Of a DNA stretch of 33,167 nt, positions 24,314-33,023 are shown one piece after another. The stretch is from Desulfobacteraceae bacterium (GTDB taxonomy: Bacteria; Desulfobacterota; Desulfobacteria; Desulfobacterales; ETH-SRB1). A program made the position numbers and the translations under genes. Position 1 is the first letter of the stretch. Each line of letters begins with the position of its first letter. The stretch lies in the NCBI GenBank assembly GCA_013792055.1, contig VMSQ01000081.1, forward strand, positions 1 through 33,167, in the 5' to 3' direction. The notes beneath the pieces are model-generated. The model was not told where the DNA came from and did not search any database. It saw nothing but the letters and a program-made list of their open reading frames with translations.

Positions 24314-27130
24314 ATGAAATCCGAAAAAATAATAATACATGGCGCCAGGCAGCATAACCTGAAAAACATAGATGTTGAATTGCCCAGGAATAAATTAGTT
24401 GTGATAACAGGTCTATCCGGCTCAGGCAAATCAACACTTGCTTTTGACACCCTTTATGCGGAAGGACAGCGCAGGTATGTTGAATCTCTTTCTACTTATG
24501 CACGTCAGTTCTTAGAACGCCTGGATAAACCGGACGTCGACATGATTGATGGCCTATCGCCCGCAATTGCAATTGAACAAAAAACAGCCAGCCATAATCC
24601 CAGATCAACCGTTGGCACAGTTACTGAAATTTATGACTATCTCCGTCTTCTATTTGCCAGAACAGGTACGCCTCACTGTTATAAATGCGGGAAACCCATT
24701 ACTTCGCAAACGCTTGACCAGATCGTGGACAAAGTCATGTCAATGCCTGAAGGGACCAGAATCACTATTTTATCGCCTCTTATTGCCGGCCAGAAAGGAA
24801 CTCATGAAAAACTCTTAAAACATCTTAAAAGAGATGGTTTCGCTCGCATACGTATCAACGGCAAAACATTTGAAATAGAGGATATTGATAAGCTCGATAA
24901 AAACAAGAAACATACTATCGATGTTGTTGTCGATCGCCTGGTTGTTAAAGAAAATATTAAAAACAGGCTTGCGGATTCTTTAGAACTGGCCGTATCTCAG
25001 TCAGGCGGCATAGCTATGGTCGATGTTTCAGATAAAAAGCCTGTTCTCTTCAGCGAAAAAGCGGCATGTATAACTTGCGGCATAAGCTATCCTGAATTTA
25101 CGCCTGCCAGTTTTTCCTTTAATTCTCCGCAAGGCGCATGCCCGAAATGTGACGGTCTTGGCTCAACAAATGTATTTGACTCTGACCAGATAATTCCGAA
25201 TCCCGAATTATCTTTAAGAGAAGGCGCAGTTATCTTGTGGGCTAACAGAAATTCAGTTCATTTTTTTGAATTTTTAGACGCTCTGACCATGCATTATGGC
25301 GTTGACATCTATACCCCTTATAAAGATCTGCCGGATAATTTTAAAAATGTTCTTCTTTATGGATCAGGAGATGAACAGATATCTTTTTATATTGAACGGA
25401 ACAATCGCCGTTTTAACTACAGAAAACCATTTGAAGGCATAATACCAAAATTGGAACGGCGTTACCTGGAGACGGATTCTTACCGGGCAAGAGAGGAAAT
25501 TAAGTACTATATGAGTTTCCGTCCCTGCCCGGAATGCCAGGGGACAAGGCTAAATAAAGGGAGCAGGTCCGTAAAAGTCGGCGGGCTTACCATGTCTGAA
25601 ATAACAGCTTTTACTGTGACAAAAGCATATGCTTTTTTAAAAAAGCTGGAACTTTCCGGCAAAAAAAAGATCATTGCCAAAAGAATTCTAAAAGAAATTA
25701 TTGAAAGGCTTGGCTTTCTTGACAATGTGGGCCTGTCATATCTTACTCTTGCCAGATCAGCATGCACTCTTTCAGGCGGAGAAAGCCAAAGAATACGTCT
25801 TGCAACACAGATCGGATCAAAATTAACAGGAGTTTTGTATGTTCTGGATGAGCCCAGCATCGGCCTTCATCAAAGGGATAATCAGCGTCTTATTGGAACA
25901 CTTCTGCAAATGCGCGATTATGGCAATACCATTCTGGTTGTAGAACACGATAAAGAGACAATACTGTCTTCTGATTATGTAATAGATATGGGACCAGGCG
26001 CCGGTATTAACGGCGGGCAGGTAGTATTTTCAGGCACACCCAAAGAACTTCTAAAGGATAAAGATTCATTGACTGGCCAGTATTTTTCCGGCCGTAAAAA
26101 AATTGAGGTACCGGCAAAAAGACGCAAAGTTCAGGGAAAAGAGATAGTAATCAAAGGAGCCTCTGAAAACAATCTCAAGAATATTGATGTGGGATTTCCC
26201 CTTGGCTGTTTCATCTGCATAACAGGTGTGTCCGGCTCCGGAAAATCCACGCTTGTCCTTGAGACACTTTACCGCTCCCTTGCCCAGCGGATATATCACA
26301 GCAGGATACCGTCAGGGAAGCTCAAAGATATAGTTGGACTCGAACAAATCGATAAAGTGGTTAATATTGATCAGTCTCCAATTGGGAGAACGCCCCGTTC
26401 CAATCCCGGGACTTATACAGGTGTATTTACTTTTATAAGAGAACTTTTTTCAAAAACAGTTGAAGCAAGAATGCGTGGTTACAAATTGGGCCGTTTCAGC
26501 TTCAATGTTAAGGGCGGAAGATGCGAGGCATGTAATGGCGATGGCATAATAAAGATAGAAATGCATTTTCTGCCGGACGTTTATGTCGCATGCGATGTGT
26601 GCCATGGCAAAAGATACAACCGCGAAACCCTTGAAGTCAGGTACAAGGGCAAAAATATAGCGGATGTTCTCGATATGACCATAAATCAGTCTGTTAAGTT
26701 TTTTGAGAATATGACCAATATACGCTCAAAACTGCAAACACTTGTCGAAGTTGGCATAGGTTATATCCATCTCGGCCAGCCCGCTACAACTCTATCCGGA
26801 GGAGAAGCTCAGCGTATAAAACTGTCACGCGAACTCAGCAAAAAAGGTACCGGAAAAACAATATATATACTTGACGAGCCTACAACCGGCCTTCATATAG
26901 ACGATATAAAGAAACTTCTTAATGTGCTTAACAGGCTTGTGGATGCAGGCAATACAGTTATTGTAATTGAACACAACATGGATGTTATCAAGTCTGCCGA
27001 CCATATAATAGATCTTGGACCTGAAGGGGGCGATAAAGGGGGAAAAGTTATTGGATGCGGGACACCGGAAGAAATAGCTGAGATTGATGGATCTTATACC
27101 GGGCAATATCTAAAAAAATTCTTACTATAG
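24314..27130 (+). CDS. uvrA: Excinuclease ABC subunit A
   Basis: At 938 residues this is the normal UvrA length. It has two ABC ATPase modules, with Walker [10 protein letters not shown] near residue 34 and GVSGSGKST near 640, and ABC signatures [12 protein letters not shown] and [11 protein letters not shown]. Zinc-finger cysteines are in CITCG...CPKCDGLG and CEACNGDG...CDVCHGKRY. UvrA scans DNA for lesions and loads UvrB in nucleotide excision repair. ATG 24314 has no strong ribosome-binding site. The stop codon TAG (27128-27130) overlaps the end of an inverted-repeat element, so the last residues border inserted DNA although the protein looks complete. Confidence 0.97.
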   Translation: MKSEKIIIHGARQHNLKNIDVELPRNKLVVITGLSGSGKSTLAFDTLYAEGQRRYVESLSTYARQFLERLDKPDVDMIDGLSPAIAIEQKTASHNPRSTVGTVTEIYDYLRLLFARTGTPHCYKCGKPITSQTLDQIVDKVMSMPEGTRITILSPLIAGQKGTHEKLLKHLKRDGFARIRINGKTFEIEDIDKLDKNKKHTIDVVVDRLVVKENIKNRLADSLELAVSQSGGIAMVDVSDKKPVLFSEKAACITCGISYPEFTPASFSFNSPQGACPKCDGLGSTNVFDSDQIIPNPELSLREGAVILWANRNSVHFFEFLDALTMHYGVDIYTPYKDLPDNFKNVLLYGSGDEQISFYIERNNRRFNYRKPFEGIIPKLERRYLETDSYRAREEIKYYMSFRPCPECQGTRLNKGSRSVKVGGLTMSEITAFTVTKAYAFLKKLELSGKKKIIAKRILKEIIERLGFLDNVGLSYLTLARSACTLSGGESQRIRLATQIGSKLTGVLYVLDEPSIGLHQRDNQRLIGTLLQMRDYGNTILVVEHDKETILSSDYVIDMGPGAGINGGQVVFSGTPKELLKDKDSLTGQYFSGRKKIEVPAKRRKVQGKEIVIKGASENNLKNIDVGFPLGCFICITGVSGSGKSTLVLETLYRSLAQRIYHSRIPSGKLKDIVGLEQIDKVVNIDQSPIGRTPRSNPGTYTGVFTFIRELFSKTVEARMRGYKLGRFSFNVKGGRCEACNGDGIIKIEMHFLPDVYVACDVCHGKRYNRETLEVRYKGKNIADVLDMTINQSVKFFENMTNIRSKLQTLVEVGIGYIHLGQPATTLSGGEAQRIKLSRELSKKGTGKTIYILDEPTTGLHIDDIKKLLNVLNRLVDAGNTVIVIEHNMDVIKSADHIIDLGPEGGDKGGKVIGCGTPEEIAEIDGSYTGQYLKKFLL

Positions 27131-27250
27131 ATTTCCAGATAAATAATTTCACTGCGTTATCAGTCAAAATCCTCGACGACGTACTATTCAGTACGACTTA
27201 CTCGGATTTTTCCTTCTAGCCTTGTTAAATTCTCTATCTGAAAATCTATA
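27126..27250. repeat. 125-bp inverted-repeat element, copy 2, overlapping the uvrA stop
   Basis: The ends 27126-27150 and 27226-27250 are near-inverse complements and match the perfect 25-bp ends of the element at 14705-14810. The inner part differs and includes a CGTAC/GTACG hairpin around 27180-27195. Its first five bases include the uvrA stop codon. It lies between the convergent uvrA and serC genes. Confidence 0.8.
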
Positions 27251-27346
27251 TAAATACCGATACCTGAAAAATTGACGAACTCGTAGAAAGTTAAAATTTC
27301 AATATTTCGATGGCTTCGCAAAAGCTATGTCTTAACAAAGCCATAA

Positions 27347-28432
27347 TTATCCGTTTTTCTTTTCAAAAGTCTTCATAAGGTCAGTTAAAGCCTTAACTGC
27401 CTCGATAGTTGTTGCATTGTATATAGATGCTCTGCAACCTCCGACTGAACGGTGCCCCTTAAGGCCATCCATGCCGTTCTCAAGTGCTTCCTGAACAAAA
27501 CGTTTTTCCAGATCTTCGTTCGGAAGACGGAAAGTAACATTCATTAACGATCTGCTGTCCGGTTCTGCAGTACCTTTATAAAAGCCACTTGAATCAATAA
27601 CTCTGTATAATAACTCAGCCTTTTTACGGTTTATTTTCTCCATCTTCCCCAATCCGCCGACTTCCTCTTCAAGCCATTTCATGACAAGCTGAATGGTATA
27701 AATAGCAAAACATGGAGGGGTATTATACATTGAATTCTTGGAAGAATAGGTTGTATAATCCAACATGGTGGGCAGATTATCCTGCACAAGTTCCAGCAAA
27801 TCATCATGAATTATCACCATGCAAACACCTGCAGGACCGATATTTTTTTGAGCCCCCGCATATATCAGGCCGAATTTGCTCATATCCAAAGGTCTGCTCA
27901 TAATATCAGAAGACATATCAGCTATTAGCGGTACACCGCCGGTATCGGGAAAAGATGCCCACTGGGTTCCCTTTATTGTGTTGTTTGATGTAATATGAAC
28001 ATAAACGCTGTCGCTGCTGAACTGGATATTGCGGGGTATATATGTAAAATTTTTATCTTCAGAAGATGCCACGATATTAACCTGTTTATACAGTATCACC
28101 GCTTCCTTTATTGCTTTGGTGGACCATGTGCCTGTATTAACATAATCTGCGACATCCTCTTTATTAAGAAAATTCATGGGAATCATGCAGAACTGCATAC
28201 TGGCTCCTCCCTGTATGAAAAGCACGTGAAATTTTTCATCCAGTTTTAATAGCCGCTCTATTCTTTCTATTGCATCATTAATTATGTCATCAAACCATTT
28301 CGATCTATGGCTAATCTCGGTAACGGACATTCCGGATCCGCCGTAATTTAAAAACGAATCCCTTATCTCCTCAAGAACGCTTAAAGGAAGGGCCGCTGGC
28401 CCTGCATTAAAATTATATATTCTGTTTCCCAT
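27347..28432 (-). CDS. serC: Phosphoserine aminotransferase
   Basis: A 361-residue class-V PLP aminotransferase. The N-terminus is YNFNAGPAALPLSVLEEI; other hallmarks are SHRSKWFDDII, FIQGGASMQF, and YAGAQKNIGPAGV with the PLP lysine at residue 196. The C-terminus has GLKGHRSVGGCRASIYNA. It converts 3-phosphohydroxypyruvate to phosphoserine in serine synthesis and can serve the PdxB-type route of B6 synthesis, which fits pdxA nearby. ATG 28432 with GGAG nine bases upstream is preferred over an upstream TTG at 28447. It is convergent with uvrA and divergent from hisD. Confidence 0.96.
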   Translation of the reverse strand: MGNRIYNFNAGPAALPLSVLEEIRDSFLNYGGSGMSVTEISHRSKWFDDIINDAIERIERLLKLDEKFHVLFIQGGASMQFCMIPMNFLNKEDVADYVNTGTWSTKAIKEAVILYKQVNIVASSEDKNFTYIPRNIQFSSDSVYVHITSNNTIKGTQWASFPDTGGVPLIADMSSDIMSRPLDMSKFGLIYAGAQKNIGPAGVCMVIIHDDLLELVQDNLPTMLDYTTYSSKNSMYNTPPCFAIYTIQLVMKWLEEEVGGLGKMEKINRKKAELLYRVIDSSGFYKGTAEPDSRSLMNVTFRLPNEDLEKRFVQEALENGMDGLKGHRSVGGCRASIYNATTIEAVKALTDLMKTFEKKNG

Positions 28433-28541
28433 GATGTTTTTCTCCAATATTTCTTCTATCTTTTATCATAGCCTTGCCCGACCGTTAAAAAATTTTATTT
28501 GTACAGATAGATATTAATATGTCAATCAGTATTTTACATTT

Positions 28542-28573
28542 GAAGATTCCCTGTCAAGCTACAGGGAATCTTC
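28542..28573. repeat. Hairpin repeat, 13-bp perfect stem
   Basis: GAAGATTCCCTGT (28542-28554) pairs with 28561-28573 around the loop CAAGCT. A related shorter hairpin, CCCCG/CGGGG with a CAGCAAGCTA loop, lies at 28614-28633, and another at 30064-30093 after hisD. All share the words AAGCTAC/AAGCTTC and GGGGAAT or GGGAAT. The 327-bp spacer between serC and hisD otherwise shows only presumed divergent promoters. Confidence 0.65.
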
Positions 28574-28759
28574 GACCGTAAGGAAGTTAGCCATTTTTAG
28601 ATTCGCTCGCTAACCCCGCAGCAAGCTACGGGGAATGCGCTCGCTATTGCGGTTCAAGAATTGCAAAAGTAAAAGTCCCTCCTAAGTTGACAAACAGTTA
28701 GATTATATTATAAATTAAACTATTTTCAACAACGCCAAAATCAAAACAAGGTAACTTTT

Positions 28760-30061
28760 ATGAAAATTTATACATACCCTTCTAAATCGGCTGAAAAAAG
28801 GATCGCATCTATTATAAACCGGGGACTTGGTTTTAAGAAAAAGGATTATGATCAAGTTGAGCAGATCCTTGAAGATGTCAGAAAAAATGGCGACAAAGCT
28901 CTCATTAAATACGTAAACGAATTTGACTCCCCCGGCCTTTCAATAAAATCAATCAAGGTAACGCCGGATGAAATTGAAGCTGCTGCAAAAAAAGTCGGAA
29001 TAACATTTATGCGCTCTTTAAACAGAGCAATAGTTCAGATCGAATCATTCCATAAACGTCAATTACGCAATTCATGGATTAATACAGATCGCCCCGGCAC
29101 ATTTCTTGGACAAATAGTTAATCCTGTTGACTCTGCCGGAGTTTACGTGCCCGGTGGGAAGGAAGGGAAAACCCCCCTTGTATCTTCTGTCCTTATGGGT
29201 GCGATTCCGGCAAAAATAGCCGGTGTAAAGTCAATAGCAATGGCTACCCCTCCCACAAAAGACGGAAGTATAAATCCCCATCTTCTTATTGCTGCAAAAA
29301 AAGTAGGCATAAAAGAAATTTACAAACTTGGAAGCGCATGGGCAATTGCCGCATTAGCATACGGAACCGAAACAGTTCCAAAAACCGACGTCATAGTCGG
29401 ACCCGGAAATATTTATGTTACTTTGGCTAAAAAAATTGTTTCAGGAACAGTCGGAATAGATATGATAGCTGGCCCAAGTGAAATACTGATAATCGCGGAC
29501 AGCACGGCAAACCCGGAATTCACAGCGGCTGATCTGCTTTCACAGGCAGAACATGACGCTATGGCATCCGCTATACTTGTAACAAATTCCGAAGAAACAG
29601 CAAGGGCGGTTGATATAGCAGTAGAAGAGCAGCTAAAATATCTGGACAGAAAAGATATAGCCGGAAAGTCTCTTGACAGCTATGGAGCAATTATAGTTAT
29701 GCTTGATCTCCAGGCCTGCTTTGAACTCGCCAACAGGATAGCTCCCGAACACCTTGAGCTTCACATAGACAACCCTTTTGAGCATATCGGAAAGATAAGG
29801 AATGCCGGTGCCATATTTGTCGGTGATTACACGCCGGAGCCTGTCGGCGATTATATGGCCGGGCCAAACCATGTACTTCCTACCGCAGGAGCAGCCAGGT
29901 TTGCGTCAGCCCTTTCTGTAGATAACTTTGTCAAAAAGACAAGCATAATCCATTATTCAAAAGAAGCCTTCAAAAGAGAAGCAAAAGACATCATCCGTCT
30001 TGCAGAAATCGAAGGACTTGATGCGCATGCGAATTCCATAAAGATACGACTAAAAATATAA
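28760..30061 (+). CDS. hisD: Histidinol dehydrogenase
   Basis: At 433 residues it has the usual length. Hallmarks are AGVYVPGGKEGKTPLVSSVL, KIVSGTVGIDMIAGPSEILI, LLSQAEHDAMASAIL (zinc ligand His) and APEHLELH, then VGDYMAGPNHVLPTAGAARF with catalytic-region residues. It catalyses the last two oxidations of histidine synthesis, histidinol to histidine, with NAD+ and zinc. ATG 28760 follows AAGGT. No other his gene is adjacent. It is the last core gene before the cassette-like region to its right. Confidence 0.96.
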   Translation: MKIYTYPSKSAEKRIASIINRGLGFKKKDYDQVEQILEDVRKNGDKALIKYVNEFDSPGLSIKSIKVTPDEIEAAAKKVGITFMRSLNRAIVQIESFHKRQLRNSWINTDRPGTFLGQIVNPVDSAGVYVPGGKEGKTPLVSSVLMGAIPAKIAGVKSIAMATPPTKDGSINPHLLIAAKKVGIKEIYKLGSAWAIAALAYGTETVPKTDVIVGPGNIYVTLAKKIVSGTVGIDMIAGPSEILIIADSTANPEFTAADLLSQAEHDAMASAILVTNSEETARAVDIAVEEQLKYLDRKDIAGKSLDSYGAIIVMLDLQACFELANRIAPEHLELHIDNPFEHIGKIRNAGAIFVGDYTPEPVGDYMAGPNHVLPTAGAARFASALSVDNFVKKTSIIHYSKEAFKREAKDIIRLAEIEGLDAHANSIKIRLKI

Positions 30062-30063
30062 TG

Positions 30064-30138
30064 AAATTCCCAGCAGCAAGCTTCGGGGAATTTAACCCAA
30101 TAACTCACGAAAATCTGTGTAATCTGCGTAATCTGTGG
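30064..30138. repeat. Hairpin plus 9-bp tandem triplet after hisD
   Basis: AAATTCCC (30064-30071) pairs with GGGAATTT (30086-30093), directly after the hisD stop. Then AATCTGTGT, AATCTGCGT and AATCTGTGG follow head to tail at 30112-30138. These are typical dispersed junk-like repeats of these genomes. The hairpin may act as the hisD terminator although no long T-run follows. Confidence 0.6.
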
Positions 30139-30219
30139 ATTAAAACAGCCGGAAATTTTGTCCTAAACATAGAGAATAACGCTCAGGAATCATCTGCTTC
30201 CTTCAGCCTATAGCCTTCA

Positions 30220-30292
30220 GTCTAACTACCTGAGTTGTTACCAATAATATCAAATATCGTTGAATTATTTCTTAACATTTAAATTGTTCGCC
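30220..30292 (+). other. Candidate attC site 0 (left border of cassette 1)
   Basis: R'' GTCTAAC (30220-30226, a perfect RYYYAAC), 5-nt spacer TACCT, L'' arm 30232-30248, 15-nt loop, L' arm ATTATTTCTTAACATTT (30264-30280), 5-nt spacer AAATT, R' GTTCGCC (30286-30292). The arms pair through TGTTA and AATAAT with unpaired bases between. Recombination would fall after G30286. The 158 bp between hisD and this site hold no gene, so the preceding cassette, if any, is empty or decayed. Confidence 0.5.
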
Positions 30293-30308
30293 CACGAAGG
30301 ATGAATAA

Positions 30309-31355
30309 TTGACAACTTCAGATGTTCGTTGGTCATGCACAGCCCAATTGGACCTCCTTGGATTCTCAAATCACCTTGCGGTGACAAATTGGGATATAAG
30401 AACCCAAACCGGAGTTCAGGCTATTGAGAGGCTGTCGTCGTTGGAAGAAGCCATACAACTTTTTGAGCAAGAGAAAGTTGAATTCCCCGAACTATATCCC
30501 AGCGGGCTACAATATATTCGTTTCAATGATGCTCTATTTCTTGGAATAGATGTCGAGTACCTTAACCCCCCACCTAGCCAAACCAATTTAACTGGCGGGT
30601 ACTCAATCGACCAATTGCGCAAAATACATCCCCAGGAAGGCCAAACAGCTTTTAAAGGAACAACGGCAGAATCAGGCGGTGATGTCGCAAAACTCCTTGG
30701 ACTGGTGGCAAGAATACATACCCACGTAAATGGGCGTGAAGCAGAAAAAAGCTTTCCCGGATGTCGTACTGTGGTAGCTTCCGGTATGCGTAAGTGTTTC
30801 GAAGACCGGAAAGGCGTTGACGATTTCTTTTCCGCGAACTTCTCAGTCTCGACCGCCTTTGAAGCAGAAAAGAAGGGTAATTCGGTAGGGTTAAAAGACA
30901 ACAACCTTTATGTCGAAGACGATGTTGCGATGGCTATTTCCTACTGTCAGCCTTGTCACGCTATCTTGGGGTTTTCCAAGTTTATTCGCACCGATTCGTC
31001 CCTTATCGACCCGTACTCATACCAGTGTGCCCAGAAGAACGCGATCTCTCTACCTCGCGTTTTTTATAGAGTTCTGGAGCCGATTGTTTTGGATATTATG
31101 AAGAAACGTCTTACCTTCAGACGCCTGGACCCAGCGGTCTTAACAAATCTTCAGCTATTCAAGGACTATCAACGATTCTCAACAGATCCAAAAGAAAAGG
31201 GCCAACTTGAAAAAGAGATATGTGATTCTCTTTTCGCTTCAACCCCGTCGCTCGACGAGGTAAACAAAAGACAGAAGATTATGGAGTATCCTTTCTTATC
31301 CCTGAGATTCAGCCTGGATAACGATTACTCCGAGTTCTTTGATGGGGAACGATGA
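30309..31355 (+). CDS. Hypothetical protein, possible divergent class III cyclase fold (cassette 1)
   Basis: A 348-residue soluble protein starting at TTG 30309, with AAGGA at 30297-30301. I do not recognise a named family. Three segments resemble the order seen in cyclase-like proteins: LDLLGFS (14-20, compare D-x-x-GF metal motif), RFNDALFLGID (71-81, compare F-S-D-S strand) and CRTVVASGMR (152-161) followed by NFSVSTAFEAEKKGNSVGL. If right, D15 and D74 would be metal ligands. The C-terminal 130 residues are charged and helical. No signal peptide or membrane helix. It lies between attC-like sites 0 and 1 and is the first gene after hisD. The cyclase idea is an inference from short motifs only. 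Confidence 0.6.
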   Translation: MTTSDVRWSCTAQLDLLGFSNHLAVTNWDIRTQTGVQAIERLSSLEEAIQLFEQEKVEFPELYPSGLQYIRFNDALFLGIDVEYLNPPPSQTNLTGGYSIDQLRKIHPQEGQTAFKGTTAESGGDVAKLLGLVARIHTHVNGREAEKSFPGCRTVVASGMRKCFEDRKGVDDFFSANFSVSTAFEAEKKGNSVGLKDNNLYVEDDVAMAISYCQPCHAILGFSKFIRTDSSLIDPYSYQCAQKNAISLPRVFYRVLEPIVLDIMKKRLTFRRLDPAVLTNLQLFKDYQRFSTDPKEKGQLEKEICDSLFASTPSLDEVNKRQKIMEYPFLSLRFSLDNDYSEFFDGER

Positions 31356-31362
31356 ATGAATG

Positions 31363-31433
31363 GGCTAACCCGGCAGTCCACCTGACAGGTGTTACGCTGC
31401 GCTTCACACCTGCCGGTAACTTCATCGCTATCT
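31363..31433 (+). other. Candidate attC site 1
   Basis: R'' GGCTAAC (31363-31369), spacer CCGGC, L'' arm AGTCCACCTGACAGGTGT (31375-31392), loop TACGCTGCGCTTC, L' arm ACACCTGCCGGTAACT (31406-31421), spacer TCATC, R' GCTATCT (31427-31433). The arms pair as AGT, ACC and CAGGTGT blocks, with two extra bases in the left arm, as in known attC sites. R' departs from GTTRRRY at two positions. Both spacers are 5 nt. Confidence 0.6.
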
Positions 31434-31461
31434 TTTTATAAAATAAATGTGGAGACATAAA

Positions 31462-32445
31462 ATGATTTTTGAACGCCAAGATTCCCACTATCTAAGTCGA
31501 TATGTAGGTAACTATAATAATTGGCTTGCAAAAAATGTTGATGATCCAGTAAGAACAATATTGAGCGTAAGACCTAAGGAACTAGTAGAAATTTTTGAGG
31601 ATATTAAATTGTTAAGGGATGATTTATCGAAAACTCCGTCTGATTTTATTGAATCAAGATTGTTCCCTCTTTTAAAAAAAGCAATTATACATACAAGACG
31701 CTCTGAAGCTTATAATATTGAACAGAGAAGTGGCTTTACGTTTAATCATAATTTAAGAATCAAATTAGAGAATGAATTGACACCTTTTAACAATTTAATG
31801 AGCCACGATTGGTTTAAAAATACTAAATTACCTCGTTTTCCAAAACTCACAGATTTTATTTCTATTCAACATGCTGAAACCTATCTTATAGAAAATAAAA
31901 AATTATCATTATATAAAAGAATCTATGATGAAAAATTTCATATCTTAAATGCACCTTCATTATTTCTTCCTGATTTAAGTTATTATCGCATTACTTGTGA
32001 ATTAAGGGATTTATCTCTCTGTGTTGCTTATATTGATATCGATGATTTTAAACAATTTAATACAGAATTTGGTGAACCGATAGTAGATAGGGATATCCTA
32101 CCTTCCTTTATGAGTGCTTTAGAGGCTCATGTATACCTTCGTGGACATGCTTATCGCTATGGAGGAGATGAATATGTGGTATTACTTCCTAATATGTCAT
32201 CTTTACAAGCCTGCCAATTCCTAGAATCTTTTCAAAATAAACTAGAAAGCTTAAAATTTTTTAAAATTAATAAGCAGTTAGAGGTTTCGATTGGCATCCT
32301 TGAAGTATCTGAAAATGATATTGAAACCGATCGGGAAATTGAAGAAAAGGCAGCGAAAGCAAAAAATTTTGCTAAAGACAATAAAAAGAATTGCATTGCT
32401 TTTTATAAGGGACAAGAGATTTCTATATATCCAGACAAAAGCTAA
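31462..32445 (+). CDS. GGDEF-domain protein (cassette 2)
   Basis: A 327-residue protein from ATG 31462, chosen because GGAG precedes it; an ATG at 31447 has none. Long-form numbering: residues 1-185 are a charged, mainly helical region with no recognised domain or membrane helix. The GGDEF domain begins at about 190 with AYIDIDDFKQFN (194-205) and has the active-site loop RYGGDEYVVLLP (237-248), so metal and GTP residues are present. The usual GHxxGD helix is replaced by GEPIVDRD. It could be a diguanylate cyclase or a GGDEF-related nucleotide polymerase with a different product. No EAL domain is attached. The stop codon lies inside the R'' box of attC site 2. It is AT-rich relative to hisD. 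Confidence 0.85.
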   Translation: MIFERQDSHYLSRYVGNYNNWLAKNVDDPVRTILSVRPKELVEIFEDIKLLRDDLSKTPSDFIESRLFPLLKKAIIHTRRSEAYNIEQRSGFTFNHNLRIKLENELTPFNNLMSHDWFKNTKLPRFPKLTDFISIQHAETYLIENKKLSLYKRIYDEKFHILNAPSLFLPDLSYYRITCELRDLSLCVAYIDIDDFKQFNTEFGEPIVDRDILPSFMSALEAHVYLRGHAYRYGGDEYVVLLPNMSSLQACQFLESFQNKLESLKFFKINKQLEVSIGILEVSENDIETDREIEEKAAKAKNFAKDNKKNCIAFYKGQEISIYPDKS

Positions 32446-32511
32446 CCACAGCATTCACTTGATGCCAATTCCGCTATCGCTTTATTGGTGTTGGTTATGC
32501 AATCGTTATAA
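32440..32511 (+). other. Candidate attC site 2
   Basis: R'' AGCTAAC (32440-32446, including the stop codon of the GGDEF gene), spacer CACAG, L'' arm CATTCACTTGATGCCAAT (32452-32469), 14-nt loop, L' arm ATTGGTGTTGGTTATG (32484-32499), spacer CAATC, R' GTTATAA (32505-32511). CAT and CCAAT pair cleanly with the right arm; the middle is poorly paired. This is the weakest of the four by stem, but spacer lengths and box positions fit. Confidence 0.4.
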
Positions 32512-32532
32512 CTCAAATAGGAATAAATTATC

Positions 32533-33015
32533 ATGGATAGCTTAACCATCGTAGGTACAATAATCGGAAGCGCTGCATTCGGGGCAGTCGCTGGTAAATT
32601 GCTGGATGCGTTTATCCTCTCTCGGATCAGTGATAAATATGAAAGGAAGAAATGGCTTCGTCAAACCAAAATTGAAGCCTTTACTCAACTTACTGAACAA
32701 ATGCTGTCTCTTGGTATAAAAGGACAATTGCATGATGATCCATGGCGATTTCGTGCTTTAGCTGCAAAAGCAATTCTGTTATTAGACGATCCAATATTAA
32801 TCAAAAATATTCATATCTTCATAGACGAGCTATACAAAATAAATACTGGATTATCTGCTGCAATTTCGAATCTTCCTGAAGATTTTTCTATAGAATTACC
32901 CAGCGGAGCAAAAGCTACTAAGAAACATTTTGAAAAGATTTTCGCTTTAAATGAAATGGAAAAGCAAGCCATTAATATCGCAAATAAGTTAGGCGAAAAT
33001 TTAAGGAAATCTTAA
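32533..33015 (+). CDS. Hypothetical protein with N-terminal membrane helix (cassette 3)
   Basis: A 160-residue protein from ATG 32533, with AGGA about 10 bases upstream. Residues about 3-30 (LTIVGTIIGSAAFGAVAGKL then LDAFIL) form one hydrophobic helix with small residues, followed by a positively charged stretch (SDKYERKKWLRQTK) that should stay in the cytoplasm. The remaining 120 residues are predicted helical and soluble. No named domain is recognised; the layout (one TM plus helical bundle) is frequent among small cassette and defence-island proteins of unknown role. It is AT-rich and sits between attC-like sites 2 and 3. Confidence 0.7.
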   Translation: MDSLTIVGTIIGSAAFGAVAGKLLDAFILSRISDKYERKKWLRQTKIEAFTQLTEQMLSLGIKGQLHDDPWRFRALAAKAILLLDDPILIKNIHIFIDELYKINTGLSAAISNLPEDFSIELPSGAKATKKHFEKIFALNEMEKQAINIANKLGENLRKS

Positions 33016-33023
33016 AAACATAA

